DNA from: Devosia sp. SL43
GTDB taxonomy: Bacteria; Pseudomonadota; Alphaproteobacteria; Rhizobiales; Devosiaceae
Direction: 5' to 3'
Assembly: GCF_021729885.1 (NCBI RefSeq)
Contig: NZ_CP063401.1
Coordinates: 3,960,501-4,024,500, forward strand
Length of the DNA stretch: 64,000 nucleotides
Shown: positions 52,900-62,882 of the stretch, piece by piece
Position numbering within the stretch: position 1 is the stretch's first letter
Layout: the number at the start of each line of letters is the position of its first letter
Position numbers and translations under genes: made by a program
The notes under the pieces: generated by a model
The model's database searches: none
Told to the model about the DNA's origin: nothing
Seen by the model: the letters and a program-made list of their open reading frames with translations, nothing else

Positions 52900-54111
52900 T
52901 CAATCCACAATATCTGCGGCATCCCGTGAAAAGAGCCGGCGGAAGATCGGCTTGAGCGCGGCACCGCGCGCCGCCGCCGCCCCTCCGAGGCGACCAATTT
53001 CGACAATAGGCTTGTCCGAGCTCAACACAGGAAACTCTTGCACGCGCTGGCAAACGAGATCCACCAACCGCTCTACCACAGGCCGAGACATAACCCCATC
53101 AACGATGGCAACGCTGAACTCCATGACGGCAGACGTGTTGATGATGACCTTGGCAAGGGCGCGGCTTGACTCGTCAAGCCACTCGCCAAGTTCTGGCTCC
53201 AAGGCACTCCAGTCCCAATCGATCGGATTTCCTTTCGGCACCGGCTTGCCCGATGCCTTCAGGCGCTGCTCAAGAGCGAAGACGGACGCCGTCAGATGGA
53301 CGAACTGCTGCTTGCCGTCGCGGTCGGTAACCATCATAGAACCCAGGTTCGCAGAGTTCCCAGATGGCCCTTCCCACAAACGTCCCTCGGCAACCAGACC
53401 AGCGCCAATGAAGGTCCCCACCTGCAGGTAGGCGATGTTGTTCGGGCGCGGCACTGGATGTGCAGCCAGTTCCGCCCAGCACGCAGCATTGCCGTCATTG
53501 AACGCGTAGACGCGCAGTCCGGTCAGTTCTTCAATCTTTGCCGCGACGTCGAGATTGAGCCACGCCTTCGCGACATCGACTGGAGTATCGAGCAGACTGG
53601 CACTGCTGGCAATTCCTGTGGGCATGGCCAGGCCGATGCCCAGGATGCGCGAGCGATACTCCGCCGGCACCAGGCCGACAAGAAGCTGCGTGAGTGACGC
53701 GATCTCCTTCAAGACGGTCGACGCCTGCGGAAAATCGTATTCCTGCCGATGCTCGCCCAGGATCTCGCCGCCCAGATTGCGGATGAGGATATGCATGTGC
53801 CGCCTGCCGATCTCACAGCCAACGCAGAAAGCGCCAGCCGGATCCATGTAGATCGGCACAGCGGGCTGTCCACGCTGTCCACGGCGCGCGTCACCACGAT
53901 AAACGAGTCCGACGCTCTCCAACTCGCTAAGGATGCGCGAAACCGATTGCGGACCCAAACCGGTCCTGCGCGCAATCTGCGCCGCCGAAGAACCAGGATC
54001 CGTCGCCACGACCGTTAGTACGGCACGCTCATTGTTCTGGCGTAGACCAGACGATGCCATACGTCGGGCCAAAGGCTCGAAAACGTCGCGCTTGCTCAAT
54101 GCGATTCCCAC
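52900..54111 (-). CDS. ROK-family transcriptional regulator (2 of 2)
   Basis: A 403-residue protein with the same architecture as its neighbour: HTH RRTGLGPQSVSRILSELESV, then a ROK domain in which EIGRRHMHILIRNLGGE replaces the nucleotide-binding DIGGT and no zinc motif is seen. Shared features such as LWEGPSGNSANLGSMM and GGAAAARGAALKPIFRRLF show that the two are paralogues. The 267-base space between them has no recognisable gene. It is lower in GC than the chemoreceptors on either side. Target unknown. Confidence 0.75.
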   Translation of the reverse strand: MGIALSKRDVFEPLARRMASSGLRQNNERAVLTVVATDPGSSAAQIARRTGLGPQSVSRILSELESVGLVYRGDARRGQRGQPAVPIYMDPAGAFCVGCEIGRRHMHILIRNLGGEILGEHRQEYDFPQASTVLKEIASLTQLLVGLVPAEYRSRILGIGLAMPTGIASSASLLDTPVDVAKAWLNLDVAAKIEELTGLRVYAFNDGNAACWAELAAHPVPRPNNIAYLQVGTFIGAGLVAEGRLWEGPSGNSANLGSMMVTDRDGKQQFVHLTASVFALEQRLKASGKPVPKGNPIDWDWSALEPELGEWLDESSRALAKVIINTSAVMEFSVAIVDGVMSRPVVERLVDLVCQRVQEFPVLSSDKPIVEIGRLGGAAAARGAALKPIFRRLFSRDAADIVD

Positions 54112-54196
54112 AATGCACCGCCGCTCGGGCGAACAGTTCCAGACTGGAACTAATGCAGCGCATGCGAGGAGTTGTGAAGGCCACAGTGCAATTTGG

Positions 54197-54478
54197 CTAT
54201 GGAATCGGTTGAGATTCTCTCGTTTGAACGTTGAGAATACGTATGCATTCTGAAAGTTCCCGAGCTATTCCGTCCAGCAGTTGAACTATGTGCTCATGAT
54301 TCGCCAAAGGGATCCCTTCCAGATCATGCAACTGGATGACGAGATTGAGCATGCGCAGCGTTGTGCGCACACTTTCCAGATCGGCCGCAGCGGCAGCGGC
54401 ATTCTCCACGATTGTCGTGGCCCGCAGGAGCGCCACCCGCGCCTGCAGGTCGATGACGTTTGACGTGATGTCGTCCAT
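54197..54478 (-). CDS. Small helical protein downstream of the transmembrane chemoreceptor
   Basis: A 93-residue protein, almost entirely predicted helix (TTIVENAAAAAADLESVRTT, then LMLNLVIQLHDLEG-like and LLDGIARELSECIRI stretches), without signal peptide. It begins nine bases after the stop of the chemoreceptor gene on the same strand, so it is probably in that transcript. I recognise no family. By position it parallels the 115-residue protein after the other chemoreceptor, but the sequences do not align obviously. Confidence 0.5.
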   Translation of the reverse strand: MDDITSNVIDLQARVALLRATTIVENAAAAAADLESVRTTLRMLNLVIQLHDLEGIPLANHEHIVQLLDGIARELSECIRILNVQTRESQPIP

Positions 54479-54487
54479 CAGAGTGGA

Positions 54488-56461
54488 TCAGAACTCATTC
54501 CAGTCGACGGCCAAACCATCGCGCCGAACCGTCGGCCTTCGGGGGGCGGCGACCAGTTTGGGGGTGGGGACGATAACGTGGAGCGGCCTCACGCCGAGCT
54601 TGAAGACATCGATCAGGCTTTCAAGATTTGCGGCCTGGCCTTCTGTCTGTTCGATGGCGGCGTTGGTTTCTTCCACCAGGGCGGCATTGTGCTGGGTCAT
54701 CTCGTCAAGTTGCCGAACGGCTGTGCTGACTTCGGCGATTGCCGCCGCCTGATCACGGCTTGCCCCGGCAATCGATTGCATCGTCTCGGCGCTTTGCTTG
54801 ACGGTCGCAAGGACGTTGGCAATCCGCGCAGCAGCTCCACTCACCAGTTGCGTGCCCGTACTGACCTCGTTTGAGCTCTGTTCGACCAGCCCTTTGACCT
54901 CTGTCGAGGACTCGGCGGCTGACTGAGCCAGGCGCCGGACTTCCTGAGCGACCACGGCGAACCCCTTGCCGGCCTCTCCGGCGCGCGCCGCTTCCACCGA
55001 CGCATTGAGCGCCAGCAGGTTGGTCTGGAAGGCTATATCGTCGATCATGCCGATAATGTTGGATATGCGTTTGGACGACGTGTTGATGCGCTCCATGGCC
55101 TGATTGGCCTGCTCCATCGACGCGCCGGTTTCCGCCGCGCCGTCCACGGCGGTAATCGCCAGCTTGGATGCGCTTTCGGCTTGACGGGCATTGTCGGCAA
55201 CGGTCGCCGCGAGCTGCTCCATTGCAGCCGAGGTTTCCTCGATCGTTGCAGCCTGGCGGGTCGTGCGTTCGGCGAGATCGTTGGCGCCAGCCAGGATTTC
55301 GCCGGTTGCAGTTCGCAATGCCCCCGAAGTCTCGCGCAAGTCACTCACGATTTCGCTGAGCTTGTCGGCTACGGCATTGGTGTCGCGCTGCAACTGGCCG
55401 AAAGCACCCTCGAAGTGTCCCTCGACGCGGCGGTCGAGTTCAGCCCGCGCCAGGGCCGAAAGGACGCTGGCCGTCGCGTCCAGGCCCTGCTCGACCGTGC
55501 CGAGCAACCTGTTGACGTCTTCGGCCAAGAGGTTGAGCTCGCTGTCGGCGAAATCGGCAACCACGCGCTGGCTAAGATCGCCAGCGCTGGCGGCGGAAAC
55601 CACTGTGCCGAAAGCGGACTGCAACTGTGCCATCATCGCCCGACGGTCTGTGTCACGGCGCGCGCGTGCCGCTGTCTCCGCTTCCGTCAATTCGGCCACC
55701 TTGAGGCCGTTGAGGCGGAAGATTTCGGCCGCGGCCGCCATGCGACCGATCTCGTCCTGACGGCTCGAAAACGGAATGGCGTTGCCGAAGTCACCGGAGG
55801 CTACCGAAGTGAGCGCTTTCTCCATCTGGCGCAACCGGTTCGCCACACTCTTGAGGATCACATAGGCGCCATAGCCGATGGCAATGGCAGCGATCAGCGC
55901 CGCGCCGACCATCGCCCATTGCACGAGCGACTGCAGCGCGGCCTGGCTCTCGATGTCCTCAACCGCTTCTTCTTCCAGCAGGGTAATGTACGCGGCAACG
56001 GCTGTGCTGACCGGATCGATGGCGGGGTAGAGGCGTTTCTCTGCGAATTCGACGAGCGCCTCGGCGTCCTGCGCCTTGATAATGGCATCCAGTTCGGCCA
56101 CGGCCTCGTCTGCCGCAACCATTGTTAATTCGATAGTTTCGGCTGCCGCCTGCTCAGCCTCGGTGCGCGCAACATTGGCCGACCAGGCCATCATAATCGT
56201 GGATTTTGCCTGGTTCGTAATCTGGCCCGACTTTGCCCAGTCGACAGTGCCGGCGCGCGTCTTGTGGACATTGTCGACAATGGAAACGGCGTAGGAGTCC
56301 ACCATCGTCTTGAGGTCGCGCATGGGCTCAATGTGAGCTGCCAGCAGGCTTCTGGTCTGAGCGCTCAGTACGTTGAGCGTAACAAAGCCCGCCCCTATCA
56401 GCACCACGATGATGGCCGATAACAGCGAGAGAGAGATGATCAATCTTGTCTTGAGCGACAT
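54488..56461 (-). CDS. Transmembrane methyl-accepting chemotaxis protein
   Basis: A 657-residue receptor. It has membrane helices at about 7-30 and 195-217, a helical periplasmic ligand domain of about 160 residues, HAMP repeats (about 218-400), and the MA domain with hairpin tip [20 protein letters not shown]. The region from [20 protein letters not shown] on is nearly identical to the PAS receptor at 49392, which shows recent duplication or conversion. It ends DWNEF, a CheR-tether. ATG at 56461 ([14 protein letters not shown]) begins the first helix; the upstream frame to 56518 is not needed. No che genes are nearby. Confidence 0.88.
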   Translation of the reverse strand: MSLKTRLIISLSLLSAIIVVLIGAGFVTLNVLSAQTRSLLAAHIEPMRDLKTMVDSYAVSIVDNVHKTRAGTVDWAKSGQITNQAKSTIMMAWSANVARTEAEQAAAETIELTMVAADEAVAELDAIIKAQDAEALVEFAEKRLYPAIDPVSTAVAAYITLLEEEAVEDIESQAALQSLVQWAMVGAALIAAIAIGYGAYVILKSVANRLRQMEKALTSVASGDFGNAIPFSSRQDEIGRMAAAAEIFRLNGLKVAELTEAETAARARRDTDRRAMMAQLQSAFGTVVSAASAGDLSQRVVADFADSELNLLAEDVNRLLGTVEQGLDATASVLSALARAELDRRVEGHFEGAFGQLQRDTNAVADKLSEIVSDLRETSGALRTATGEILAGANDLAERTTRQAATIEETSAAMEQLAATVADNARQAESASKLAITAVDGAAETGASMEQANQAMERINTSSKRISNIIGMIDDIAFQTNLLALNASVEAARAGEAGKGFAVVAQEVRRLAQSAAESSTEVKGLVEQSSNEVSTGTQLVSGAAARIANVLATVKQSAETMQSIAGASRDQAAAIAEVSTAVRQLDEMTQHNAALVEETNAAIEQTEGQAANLESLIDVFKLGVRPLHVIVPTPKLVAAPRRPTVRRDGLAVDWNEF

Positions 56462-56845
56462 GAAACCGGCGTCCTGTGCCGCGAGATCGTGGTGAGAGTC
56501 CGGGCGGCGGCGGAGCAATCACGCAATGGGGGCTTGCACCTTCCAACGCGTCCCAACGCGTTAGGCAGGCGGGAACGAGGGACTGGCTTACGCGCCTTTT
56601 CCGTTAGATTCGTTCCATAGAAATATTTAATACGTATGCAATTTTAACAAATGTTTACAAGAGCGCCCTTCGCCAGGGCAAATGCTCGATTTTGCCGCCA
56701 AGTGGAGCGCATATATTGGGGATTTCGGCGGTTTGTGCACTAGGGAGTGTGGGCGCGTCTTAACGTTGGGGAAACGATCTCGGCACGCTTCAATAGTATT
56801 CCTTCCTGGAACTTATTATAAATGACGATGTTTTGGAGATGGCCG
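56462..56845. promoter_or_regulatory. Divergent intergenic region, AT-rich core
   Basis: This 384-base gap separates the chemoreceptor and the HD-GYP gene. Around 56615-56660 it is strikingly AT-rich (ATTTAATACGTATGCAATTT and AACAAATGTTTACAA), which marks it as the promoter area for both. No gene or strong dyad is recognised. Confidence 0.4.
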
Positions 56846-57886
56846 ATGCGTGTGATCATCGTTGAAGACAACTCAACCAACCTGGCGGTGCTAAGTGGCA
56901 TTGTTAGTCGTATGGAGGGCGTCCTCTGCGTCGGCTTCACCGATCCCGGCGAGGCTATGGCGGATCTGCTGACCCAGCCCTGCGACCTAGCGATTGTCGA
57001 CTTCTTCATGCCCGGCCTAAATGGCCTCGAACTCATCCAGGCGATGCGTTCAATGCCCCAGCACGCCCATGTGCCCGTCGTCATGATCACCGCGGACGCC
57101 GACCGTAAGCTCCGGCTGGACGCCATAGCCAGCGGCGCCACCGATTTCCTGACCAAGCCTGTCGAGCCGGTTGAGCTGCGCTCGCGCGTCACCAATCTCC
57201 TGGCTTTGCGCAAGGCCCAGAATTCCCTTGCCGAGCGGGCTCAGAGTCTGAAGGCCGAGGTGGATCTCGCAACTGAGCATCTGCAGCGCCGCGAGGAAGA
57301 AATCGTCTATCGGCTGGCGCGCGCCATCGAGTTTCGCGACAATGAGACCAGCGAGCACGTGGGTCGCGTTGCTCAGGTCTCCCGGCTCATCGCCGAGGAA
57401 ATGCAGCTCAACGAGAGCTTCGTCCGTGTCCTGGCCCTGGCCGCGCCGCTCCATGATGTCGGCAAGATCGGTGTTCCGGATTCCATATTGAACAAACCCG
57501 GGAAGCTTGATCCGGACGAACGCGCGATCATGCAGCGACACGCTTCCATCGGCGCCCAAATTCTCGCCGATGGCGATTCCGATCTGGTTCGAATGGCGGC
57601 GGCAGTCGCTGCCAGCCACCATGAGCGCTGGGACGGCAAGGGCTATCCCCAGGGTCTGGAGGGTACCGAGATTCCTTTGTCGGCCAGAATAACCGCAGTT
57701 GCCGATGTCTTCGATGCCCTGTGCAGCGAGCGCAGCTACAAACCGGCCTGGCCGATCGAGGTCGCCCGGGAAGAAATTATGCGCTCGTCCGGGAGCCATT
57801 TTGACCCCGCCTGCGTGGCCGCGTTCGACCGCGCCTGGTCGCGTATTTCGGCCACTGTCACCCCCCCCCTCGTCATCGCCGCCTAA
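56846..57886 (+). CDS. Response regulator with HD-GYP domain
   Basis: A 346-residue protein. The receiver has phospho-acceptor Asp52 in LAIVDFFMPGLNG and Lys in DFLTKPVEP. A coiled linker joins it to a complete HD-GYP domain: HVGRVAQVSRLIAEEM, LHDVGKIGVPDSIL, HHERWDGKGYPQGL. Such proteins hydrolyse c-di-GMP when phosphorylated. ATG at 56846 has GGAG with an eight-base spacing. It heads a row of three genes in the same direction that ends with a hybrid kinase, which likely phosphorylates it through the Hpt domain. Confidence 0.88.
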   Translation: MRVIIVEDNSTNLAVLSGIVSRMEGVLCVGFTDPGEAMADLLTQPCDLAIVDFFMPGLNGLELIQAMRSMPQHAHVPVVMITADADRKLRLDAIASGATDFLTKPVEPVELRSRVTNLLALRKAQNSLAERAQSLKAEVDLATEHLQRREEEIVYRLARAIEFRDNETSEHVGRVAQVSRLIAEEMQLNESFVRVLALAAPLHDVGKIGVPDSILNKPGKLDPDERAIMQRHASIGAQILADGDSDLVRMAAAVAASHHERWDGKGYPQGLEGTEIPLSARITAVADVFDALCSERSYKPAWPIEVAREEIMRSSGSHFDPACVAAFDRAWSRISATVTPPLVIAA

Positions 57887-57895
57887 GGATTCCCA

Positions 57896-58399
57896 ATGCG
57901 AACTCCGCTCGCCAGCACCCTGATTGCCCTTGCTCTGCTGCCTCATTCCGTTCTTGCCGAAACGCTTTCCCTGCCCAGCGACCCCGTGGTTCTGACGGTG
58001 AGCGGTAGCATTGCCAACACCAATATCGAGCAGACGGCACAGTTCGACCTCGCCATGCTTGATGCCCTGGCCCAGCGTACGACGGTGACCGAGACACCCT
58101 GGTACGATGGCGAACAGACCTTCAGCGGCCCACTGGCAGCGGCACTTCTCAAAGCGGTTGGTGCTGAGGGCAGCGTGGTCATAGTCACTGCCCTCAATGG
58201 CTATTCTGCCGAGATACCATTGACCGACTTCCAAGACAGCCCCGTCATCTTCGCGTCTCGTCTCAATGGTGAGGTCCTCTCGGTCCGGGACAAGGGGCCG
58301 CTCTTCGTGATCTACCCGTTCGACGCCAAGCCCGATCTCTACAACGAGGTCTATTTCGGTCGGTCGGTCTGGCAGGTCACCGCAATATCCGTCCAATAG
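57896..58399 (+). CDS. Periplasmic sulfite-oxidase-fold (molybdopterin-like) protein without cysteine
   Basis: A 167-residue exported protein ([20 protein letters not shown] signal). The mature part resembles the molybdopterin-binding fold of the sulfite oxidase family: [39 protein letters not shown], then a conserved [10 protein letters not shown]. It has no cysteine, so the molybdenum ligand is missing and it is unlikely to be a molybdoenzyme. It lies nine bases after the HD-GYP gene and one base before the hybrid kinase, so it may be a periplasmic ligand-binding partner of that kinase. Confidence 0.68.
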   Translation: MRTPLASTLIALALLPHSVLAETLSLPSDPVVLTVSGSIANTNIEQTAQFDLAMLDALAQRTTVTETPWYDGEQTFSGPLAAALLKAVGAEGSVVIVTALNGYSAEIPLTDFQDSPVIFASRLNGEVLSVRDKGPLFVIYPFDAKPDLYNEVYFGRSVWQVTAISVQ

Positions 58400-58400
58400 A

Positions 58401-60509
58401 ATGTCCAGGCGCCTGTTCAAGTCGCGACGGCTGGTTTCTCGTCGCATCGGCGCCGGCATCATCCTGCTGGCAGTGGCCAGCGCCGTCTTGCTGGTCGCGA
58501 CGGTCTGGCTGTTTGTCAGCCTGCGCGAAAGACAGGACAGCGTGGCGCAAAGCGTTCGAGAGGACGCAGTCTGGGCCGCATTTCAGGCCGACCGAGAAGC
58601 CGCGCGACTGATCGAGGCCGCACTCGATCCAGTAGGGTCCACACCCGAGCGCCTGACGCTGCAATACGACCTGCTCTACAGTCGGATCGGCTTGCTTGGT
58701 GGTGGCAAGTACGTCATTGCCTTCGGCGAGGCGCCAAGCGTTTCGGACAGCGCCGCGTTAGTGTCGGAGCGCGTTCTTGCGCTGGCTCCAACGATGGATT
58801 CAATTGCCGCCGATCCTACGGCAGCGCCCCGCGAAGTCGCGGCCATCCTGGCGCAGGCCAGGCACATTCAAGAGGCGACTGGAAAGCTTCTTATGGCAGC
58901 AAATGCTGCAGTCAACGGCATGCGCGTAAAGGAGCGCGCTGAGGCTCTGGTCACCTATGGGTGGATTGGCGCATCCGTTACGGCGCTAACTTTGGTCCTG
59001 GTTCTGATCGTAGCGCTGCTGGCGGCGCAACTGGTGCATATTTCTCGAAGCGGTCGCGAGATCGAATTGCTCAGCCGGCGGCATGCCCGCAGTGCGGAGC
59101 ACGCGCAGGCGGCCAACCGGGCAAAGTCGAGTTTCCTCGCCACCATGAGCCACGAAATCCGAACACCGCTCAACGGCATTATCGGGATGGCCGACGTTGT
59201 CGATGCCACCGTCCTCACCACCGAACAGCGCCAGCAACTGCAGGTGATCCGCCAGTCCGGCTATGTTCTCCTCGATGTCATCAACGACATACTGGACTAT
59301 TCCAAGCTTGAAGCGGGAGCGGTGACAATCGACAGGCGCAGCTTTGCGCTGGCTGATATCATGGAGTCGATCCGCGCGATCATGCAGCCTCGGGCAGCCA
59401 GTGCGGGTCTTGTGCTTGCCATTCACTACCCCGACGTCGCGCTCACCACAGACGCCGGACGGCTCCGCCAGATTTTGATCAACCTGGTGGGCAATGCCAT
59501 CAAGTTCACCGCGGCGGGTGAGGTATCCATCAAGGCTGAGATCGTGGGAGAGAGGCTGGTCTGCAGCGTCAATGATACCGGTCCCGGTATTGGCACCGAC
59601 GACATGCCCCGCCTATTCAAGGATTTCAGCCAGCTCGACAGCTCCAACACGCGGTCGCACGGTGGTACCGGGCTGGGCCTTGCCATCTGCAAGCGCCTTG
59701 CGAAGGCGTTGGACGGGGATGTCGGCGTCGAGAGTCAGTTGGGGCAGGGAAGCCGGTTCTGGATCGACATTCCCGTGGCGGATGTGCATGCGGCTTCGCA
59801 GAGCGAGAAAACACAGCCAGCGCCCGATCCAGTTATGCGATCGGGAACGGCCCTGGTCGTGGACGACAACGAGGTCAACCGCACTGTCGCAGGCGCCCTG
59901 CTGAAGCGAATGGGGTACACCGTCCTCTTTGCCAACAATGGGCAGGACGCCCTGGATTGCCTCGCCAAAGCCGGCCCCGATGTTGTCTTCATGGATATGC
60001 AGATGCCCGTACTCGATGGGCTGGAAGCGACGCGCCAGGCGCGCGCTATGGGACTGAGCACCCCAATTATTGGCTTAACGGCCAATGCCTTCGATACGGA
60101 CCGGAGGGCCTGTCTCGCGGCTGGTATGAACGAGTTCATCGCCAAGCCGGTTACCCGCGACAAGCTCGCGGCCGTGCTCGACAAGGCGCAGCCACCATCC
60201 GAGATACAACTGCCGGCTTCGGAGGTCATCGTCGACCTGGAATATCAGCGTGTTCTTGTGGATGAACTGGGTCAGGACACGTTCGACGCGTTGCTCGCAC
60301 AGTTCCGCCAGGACGCGGTGAGCCTGATCGACCAGGCTTTGAGCGCTCGGGCCGAACTGGACGGTGACAGGCTGGACGGCGTCTTGCACACCCTCAAAGG
60401 GGCCTCGCTTACGCTCGGTTTCCGGCGGCTCGCCGAACAGGCCGAACACCTGCGACACGGTGAAACCAGTCCGTCGGCAATCGAAAATCTGCGCCGTTTC
60501 GCTGCCTGA
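58401..60509 (+). CDS. Hybrid sensor histidine kinase with receiver and Hpt domains
   Basis: A 702-residue phosphorelay kinase. It has membrane helices at about 15-37 and 190-214 with a periplasmic part of about 150 residues, H-box [16 protein letters not shown] with His251, N-box [17 protein letters not shown] and [13 protein letters not shown], a receiver with Asp532 in [10 protein letters not shown], and a C-terminal Hpt with His663 in [13 protein letters not shown]. Its full chain His-Asp-His could pass phosphate to the HD-GYP regulator two genes upstream. ATG at 58401, one base after the preceding stop. Confidence 0.87.
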   Translation: MSRRLFKSRRLVSRRIGAGIILLAVASAVLLVATVWLFVSLRERQDSVAQSVREDAVWAAFQADREAARLIEAALDPVGSTPERLTLQYDLLYSRIGLLGGGKYVIAFGEAPSVSDSAALVSERVLALAPTMDSIAADPTAAPREVAAILAQARHIQEATGKLLMAANAAVNGMRVKERAEALVTYGWIGASVTALTLVLVLIVALLAAQLVHISRSGREIELLSRRHARSAEHAQAANRAKSSFLATMSHEIRTPLNGIIGMADVVDATVLTTEQRQQLQVIRQSGYVLLDVINDILDYSKLEAGAVTIDRRSFALADIMESIRAIMQPRAASAGLVLAIHYPDVALTTDAGRLRQILINLVGNAIKFTAAGEVSIKAEIVGERLVCSVNDTGPGIGTDDMPRLFKDFSQLDSSNTRSHGGTGLGLAICKRLAKALDGDVGVESQLGQGSRFWIDIPVADVHAASQSEKTQPAPDPVMRSGTALVVDDNEVNRTVAGALLKRMGYTVLFANNGQDALDCLAKAGPDVVFMDMQMPVLDGLEATRQARAMGLSTPIIGLTANAFDTDRRACLAAGMNEFIAKPVTRDKLAAVLDKAQPPSEIQLPASEVIVDLEYQRVLVDELGQDTFDALLAQFRQDAVSLIDQALSARAELDGDRLDGVLHTLKGASLTLGFRRLAEQAEHLRHGETSPSAIENLRRFAA

Positions 60510-60524
60510 CAAATGCGGCTGCGT

Positions 60525-60538
60525 TAGACCTAGATCAA
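60525..60538. promoter_or_regulatory. Weak FNR-box-like sequence upstream of the fnr gene
   Basis: TAGAC-CTAG-ATCAA has a perfect right half of the FNR/FixK consensus (TTGAT-N4-ATCAA) and a poor left half. It lies 59 bases before the fnr start, so autoregulation is possible. Confidence 0.3.
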
Positions 60539-60597
60539 AGGGCGCAGCCCGGAGATGCGCTAGAATCCCACGATTGCGTCTCAAATCGTGGTGACCA

Positions 60598-61317
60598 GTG
60601 TCGATAAACCAGCCAGATTCAGCTGAACCGCTCGCCTGCCGCCACTGTGCCGTGCGGCGCGCGGGCGTGTGCGGCGCCCTCAGCAATGAGGAGCTTCAGG
60701 TCATGTCGCGCCATACGCGGACCGTCGTGTACCAGGCCGGGACCGAGGTGTTTGGCGATGAAACTGCCATCACCGGCTATTCCAGCGTAGTCAGCGGAGT
60801 GATCAAGCTGCTCAAGGTATTGGAAGACGGGCGGCAGCAGGTTGTCGGCCTCAAATTCGCCCCTGATTTCGTGGGGCGTCTGTTTGCTACCGACAATATG
60901 CTTTCGGCCGAGGCCGCGTCCCTGGTCAGGCTGTGCCATGTCCCGCGCGCGGTGCTGGAGGGCCTGCTGCAGCAAAGCCGTCCTCTGGAGCGCCGACTGA
61001 TGTCGGAGGCACTGCGGGAGCTCGACGAGGCTCGCGAATGGATGGTCACCCTGGGCCAGAAGTCGGCTTCCGAGCGGGTCGCCAGCTTTCTCTACTTGAT
61101 TGGCGTGCATCTCTGCCCGGAATTCAGCGTGGTCCCCGGCACGATCAGCTATGAACTGCCATTGACCCGTCGCGACATTGCAGACTTCCTGGGCCTCTCG
61201 ATCGAGACCGTCTCGCGCCAGCTCACCGAGCTGCGGCGCCTTGAGATCATCGCCATTCGCAACAAGCGGCACATCACTATTCCCGATATCGGGCGGCTGC
61301 GCGGCCGCTGCGGCTAA
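60598..61317 (+). CDS. fnr: FNR-type oxygen-sensing transcriptional regulator
   Basis: A 239-residue CRP/FNR protein. The N-terminus has C14, C17 and C25 (CRHCAVRRAGVC) and a fourth cysteine, C113 (VRLCHVP), the set that binds the oxygen-labile 4Fe-4S cluster of FNR, FnrN and FnrL. The helix-turn-helix is RRDIADFLGLSIETVSRQL, with the E..SR residues that read TTGAT. Start GTG at 60598. It converges on hemN, overlapping its end by four bases. It would switch on hemN and the cbb3 oxidase genes under low oxygen. Confidence 0.9.
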   Translation: MSINQPDSAEPLACRHCAVRRAGVCGALSNEELQVMSRHTRTVVYQAGTEVFGDETAITGYSSVVSGVIKLLKVLEDGRQQVVGLKFAPDFVGRLFATDNMLSAEAASLVRLCHVPRAVLEGLLQQSRPLERRLMSEALRELDEAREWMVTLGQKSASERVASFLYLIGVHLCPEFSVVPGTISYELPLTRRDIADFLGLSIETVSRQLTELRRLEIIAIRNKRHITIPDIGRLRGRCG

Positions 61318-62660
61318 ACGGCCTTTGAGTAGCGCGCCGCGCCGGAGTCGAGATAGGCGTCCAGACCGGCGGCCACGGTCCGCACGAAGGGGCGGCCAGC
61401 ATCGGTGACTTCAAGGCAACCCGGCAACAGCCGGACCAGCCCGAGTTCATCGTCCATCGCGATCGCAACCGCATCCTCGATCACGGCCTCCGCGCTCCCC
61501 CCGAAGCGCGCGCGCAGGTGGGCGAAGTCGAGCCGGAAATCGCAAAGCAGGCGCTCGATGGCATAACCGCGCAGGATATCGTCTGCGGTGAACGCGACGC
61601 CGCGATCCACCGCGCTTTGGCCCGCCTGCACCCGCCGCTGATACTCGTGCGTCGCCACCACATTCTGCACATGGCCCTGCGGCAAACGGCTGATGGCCGA
61701 GGCACCCAGTCCTATAAGCGCGTCCTGCTCGTCGGCAGTATAACCCTGGAAATTCCTGTGCAGGCGACCCGACCGGTTGGCCACGGCGAGCGTGTCCTCA
61801 GGCAAGGCGAAGTGGTCGAAGCCGATGCGTTCGTATCCGGCGGCGACCAGCACTTCCACTGCGGCATGGCTCTGCCGATAGCGGTCGAGGGCGCCTGGGA
61901 GCGCTGCCTCGTCGATCATTGTCTGGTGCTTCTTCATCCAGGGCACATGGGCATAGCCGAACAGGGCGACCCGATCGGGGGCAAGGGCCGCAACCTGCAG
62001 GGCGGTTTCCGTTGCCCCCGCGACGGTCTGGTGCGGCAGCCCATAGAGCATGTCGATATTGACCGATGTCACCCCGACTGCACGCACCGCATCGACGACG
62101 CTGCGGGTTTGCTCGAAGGTCTGGATACGATTGATGGCGGCCTGCACCTTGGGATCGAAATCCTGTACGCCAATGCTCGCGCGCGTCATCCCAGCCTCGG
62201 CCCATGCCGAAAAGCGATCCGCGGCCATGTCATTGGGGTCCAGTTCCACACTGAACTCGACCTGCTCGCCGAACGCAAAGGAACGGCGCAGGGCTCCCGC
62301 CATTCGCACGATGTCATCGGCAAGCAGCAGCGACGGCGATCCACCGCCCCAGTGGACGGCAGTGACCTGCCGGTCGCCCAGCAGCGAGCCGATCCGTTCG
62401 ATCTCGGCCTCGAGCGCGTCGAGATATGCCACGACCGGCGCATGGCGATTGACCTGTTTGGTGTGGCAACCACAGAACCAGCAGAGCCGATCGCAGAAGG
62501 GCACATGCAGATAGAGCGACAGCCTTGCCTCGTCCGGCAGCGCGCGAAGCCAGCCTTCATGGGTTTCTGGCCCAATGCCAGCATGGAAATGCGGCGCGGT
62601 CGGATAGCTGGTGTAACGCGGCACGGGCTTGGTCAGGAGGGTGGCAAGGTCTTCGGTCAT
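61314..62660 (-). CDS. hemN: Oxygen-independent coproporphyrinogen III oxidase
   Basis: A 448-residue radical-SAM enzyme. The cluster motif is C56-X3-C60-X2-C63 with C65 (PFCDRLCWFCGC), preceded by RYTSYPTAPHF, the HemN-type N-terminus, so it is a true HemN and not HemW. It turns coproporphyrinogen III into protoporphyrinogen IX without oxygen. A 9/10 match to the FNR box lies upstream. Its C-terminal domain is complete. It is downstream of ccoS on the same strand but probably has its own promoter. Confidence 0.93.
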   Translation of the reverse strand: MTEDLATLLTKPVPRYTSYPTAPHFHAGIGPETHEGWLRALPDEARLSLYLHVPFCDRLCWFCGCHTKQVNRHAPVVAYLDALEAEIERIGSLLGDRQVTAVHWGGGSPSLLLADDIVRMAGALRRSFAFGEQVEFSVELDPNDMAADRFSAWAEAGMTRASIGVQDFDPKVQAAINRIQTFEQTRSVVDAVRAVGVTSVNIDMLYGLPHQTVAGATETALQVAALAPDRVALFGYAHVPWMKKHQTMIDEAALPGALDRYRQSHAAVEVLVAAGYERIGFDHFALPEDTLAVANRSGRLHRNFQGYTADEQDALIGLGASAISRLPQGHVQNVVATHEYQRRVQAGQSAVDRGVAFTADDILRGYAIERLLCDFRLDFAHLRARFGGSAEAVIEDAVAIAMDDELGLVRLLPGCLEVTDAGRPFVRTVAAGLDAYLDSGAARYSKAV

Positions 62661-62712
62661 GGTCGTCTCGGGTTTGGCGCGCTTGGTCTAGCGCCGATCT
62701 GCGAAACTCACT

Positions 62713-62726
62713 TTGATCCCGGTCAA
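62713..62726. promoter_or_regulatory. FNR/FixK box upstream of hemN
   Basis: TTGAT-CCCG-GTCAA matches TTGAT-N4-ATCAA at 9 of 10 positions. Its centre is about 60 bases before the hemN start, a good distance for class II activation. The FNR-type regulator is encoded next to hemN. Confidence 0.75.
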
Positions 62727-62735
62727 GCCGTTCGG

Positions 62736-62882
62736 TCAGGGATAGTCGTCGTTGAGCAGGATGCGCTCGCCGGCTCCCTCCACATCGTCATACTGGCCGC
62801 TACGCAAGGCCCACATGAAGCCTGCCAGGGCGAGCAGTCCCAGACCCATTGCCGAGAGCACGAGGAGGACGAGACCGTTCAT
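62736..62882 (-). CDS. ccoS: cbb3-type cytochrome oxidase assembly protein CcoS (FixS)
   Basis: A 48-residue protein: one membrane helix (GLVLLVLSAMGLGLLALAGF) followed by MWALRSGQYDDVEGAGERIL, the conserved CcoS motif. It is needed to insert haem and copper into the cbb3 oxidase. Its ATG overlaps the ccoI stop by four bases (ATGA), the usual fixIS arrangement. Confidence 0.92.
   Translation of the reverse strand: MNGLVLLVLSAMGLGLLALAGFMWALRSGQYDDVEGAGERILLNDDYP

Noticed and set aside
52657..52929. Plus-strand frame of 90 codons between the two ROK genes
   Set aside because: No ribosome site, no similarity, and it runs into the ROK gene on the other strand.
60354..60365. Short match ACTGGACGG to the dusA break sequence, as a second attachment site
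   Set aside because: Only about ten bases and inside the conserved coding sequence of the hybrid kinase; chance similarity.
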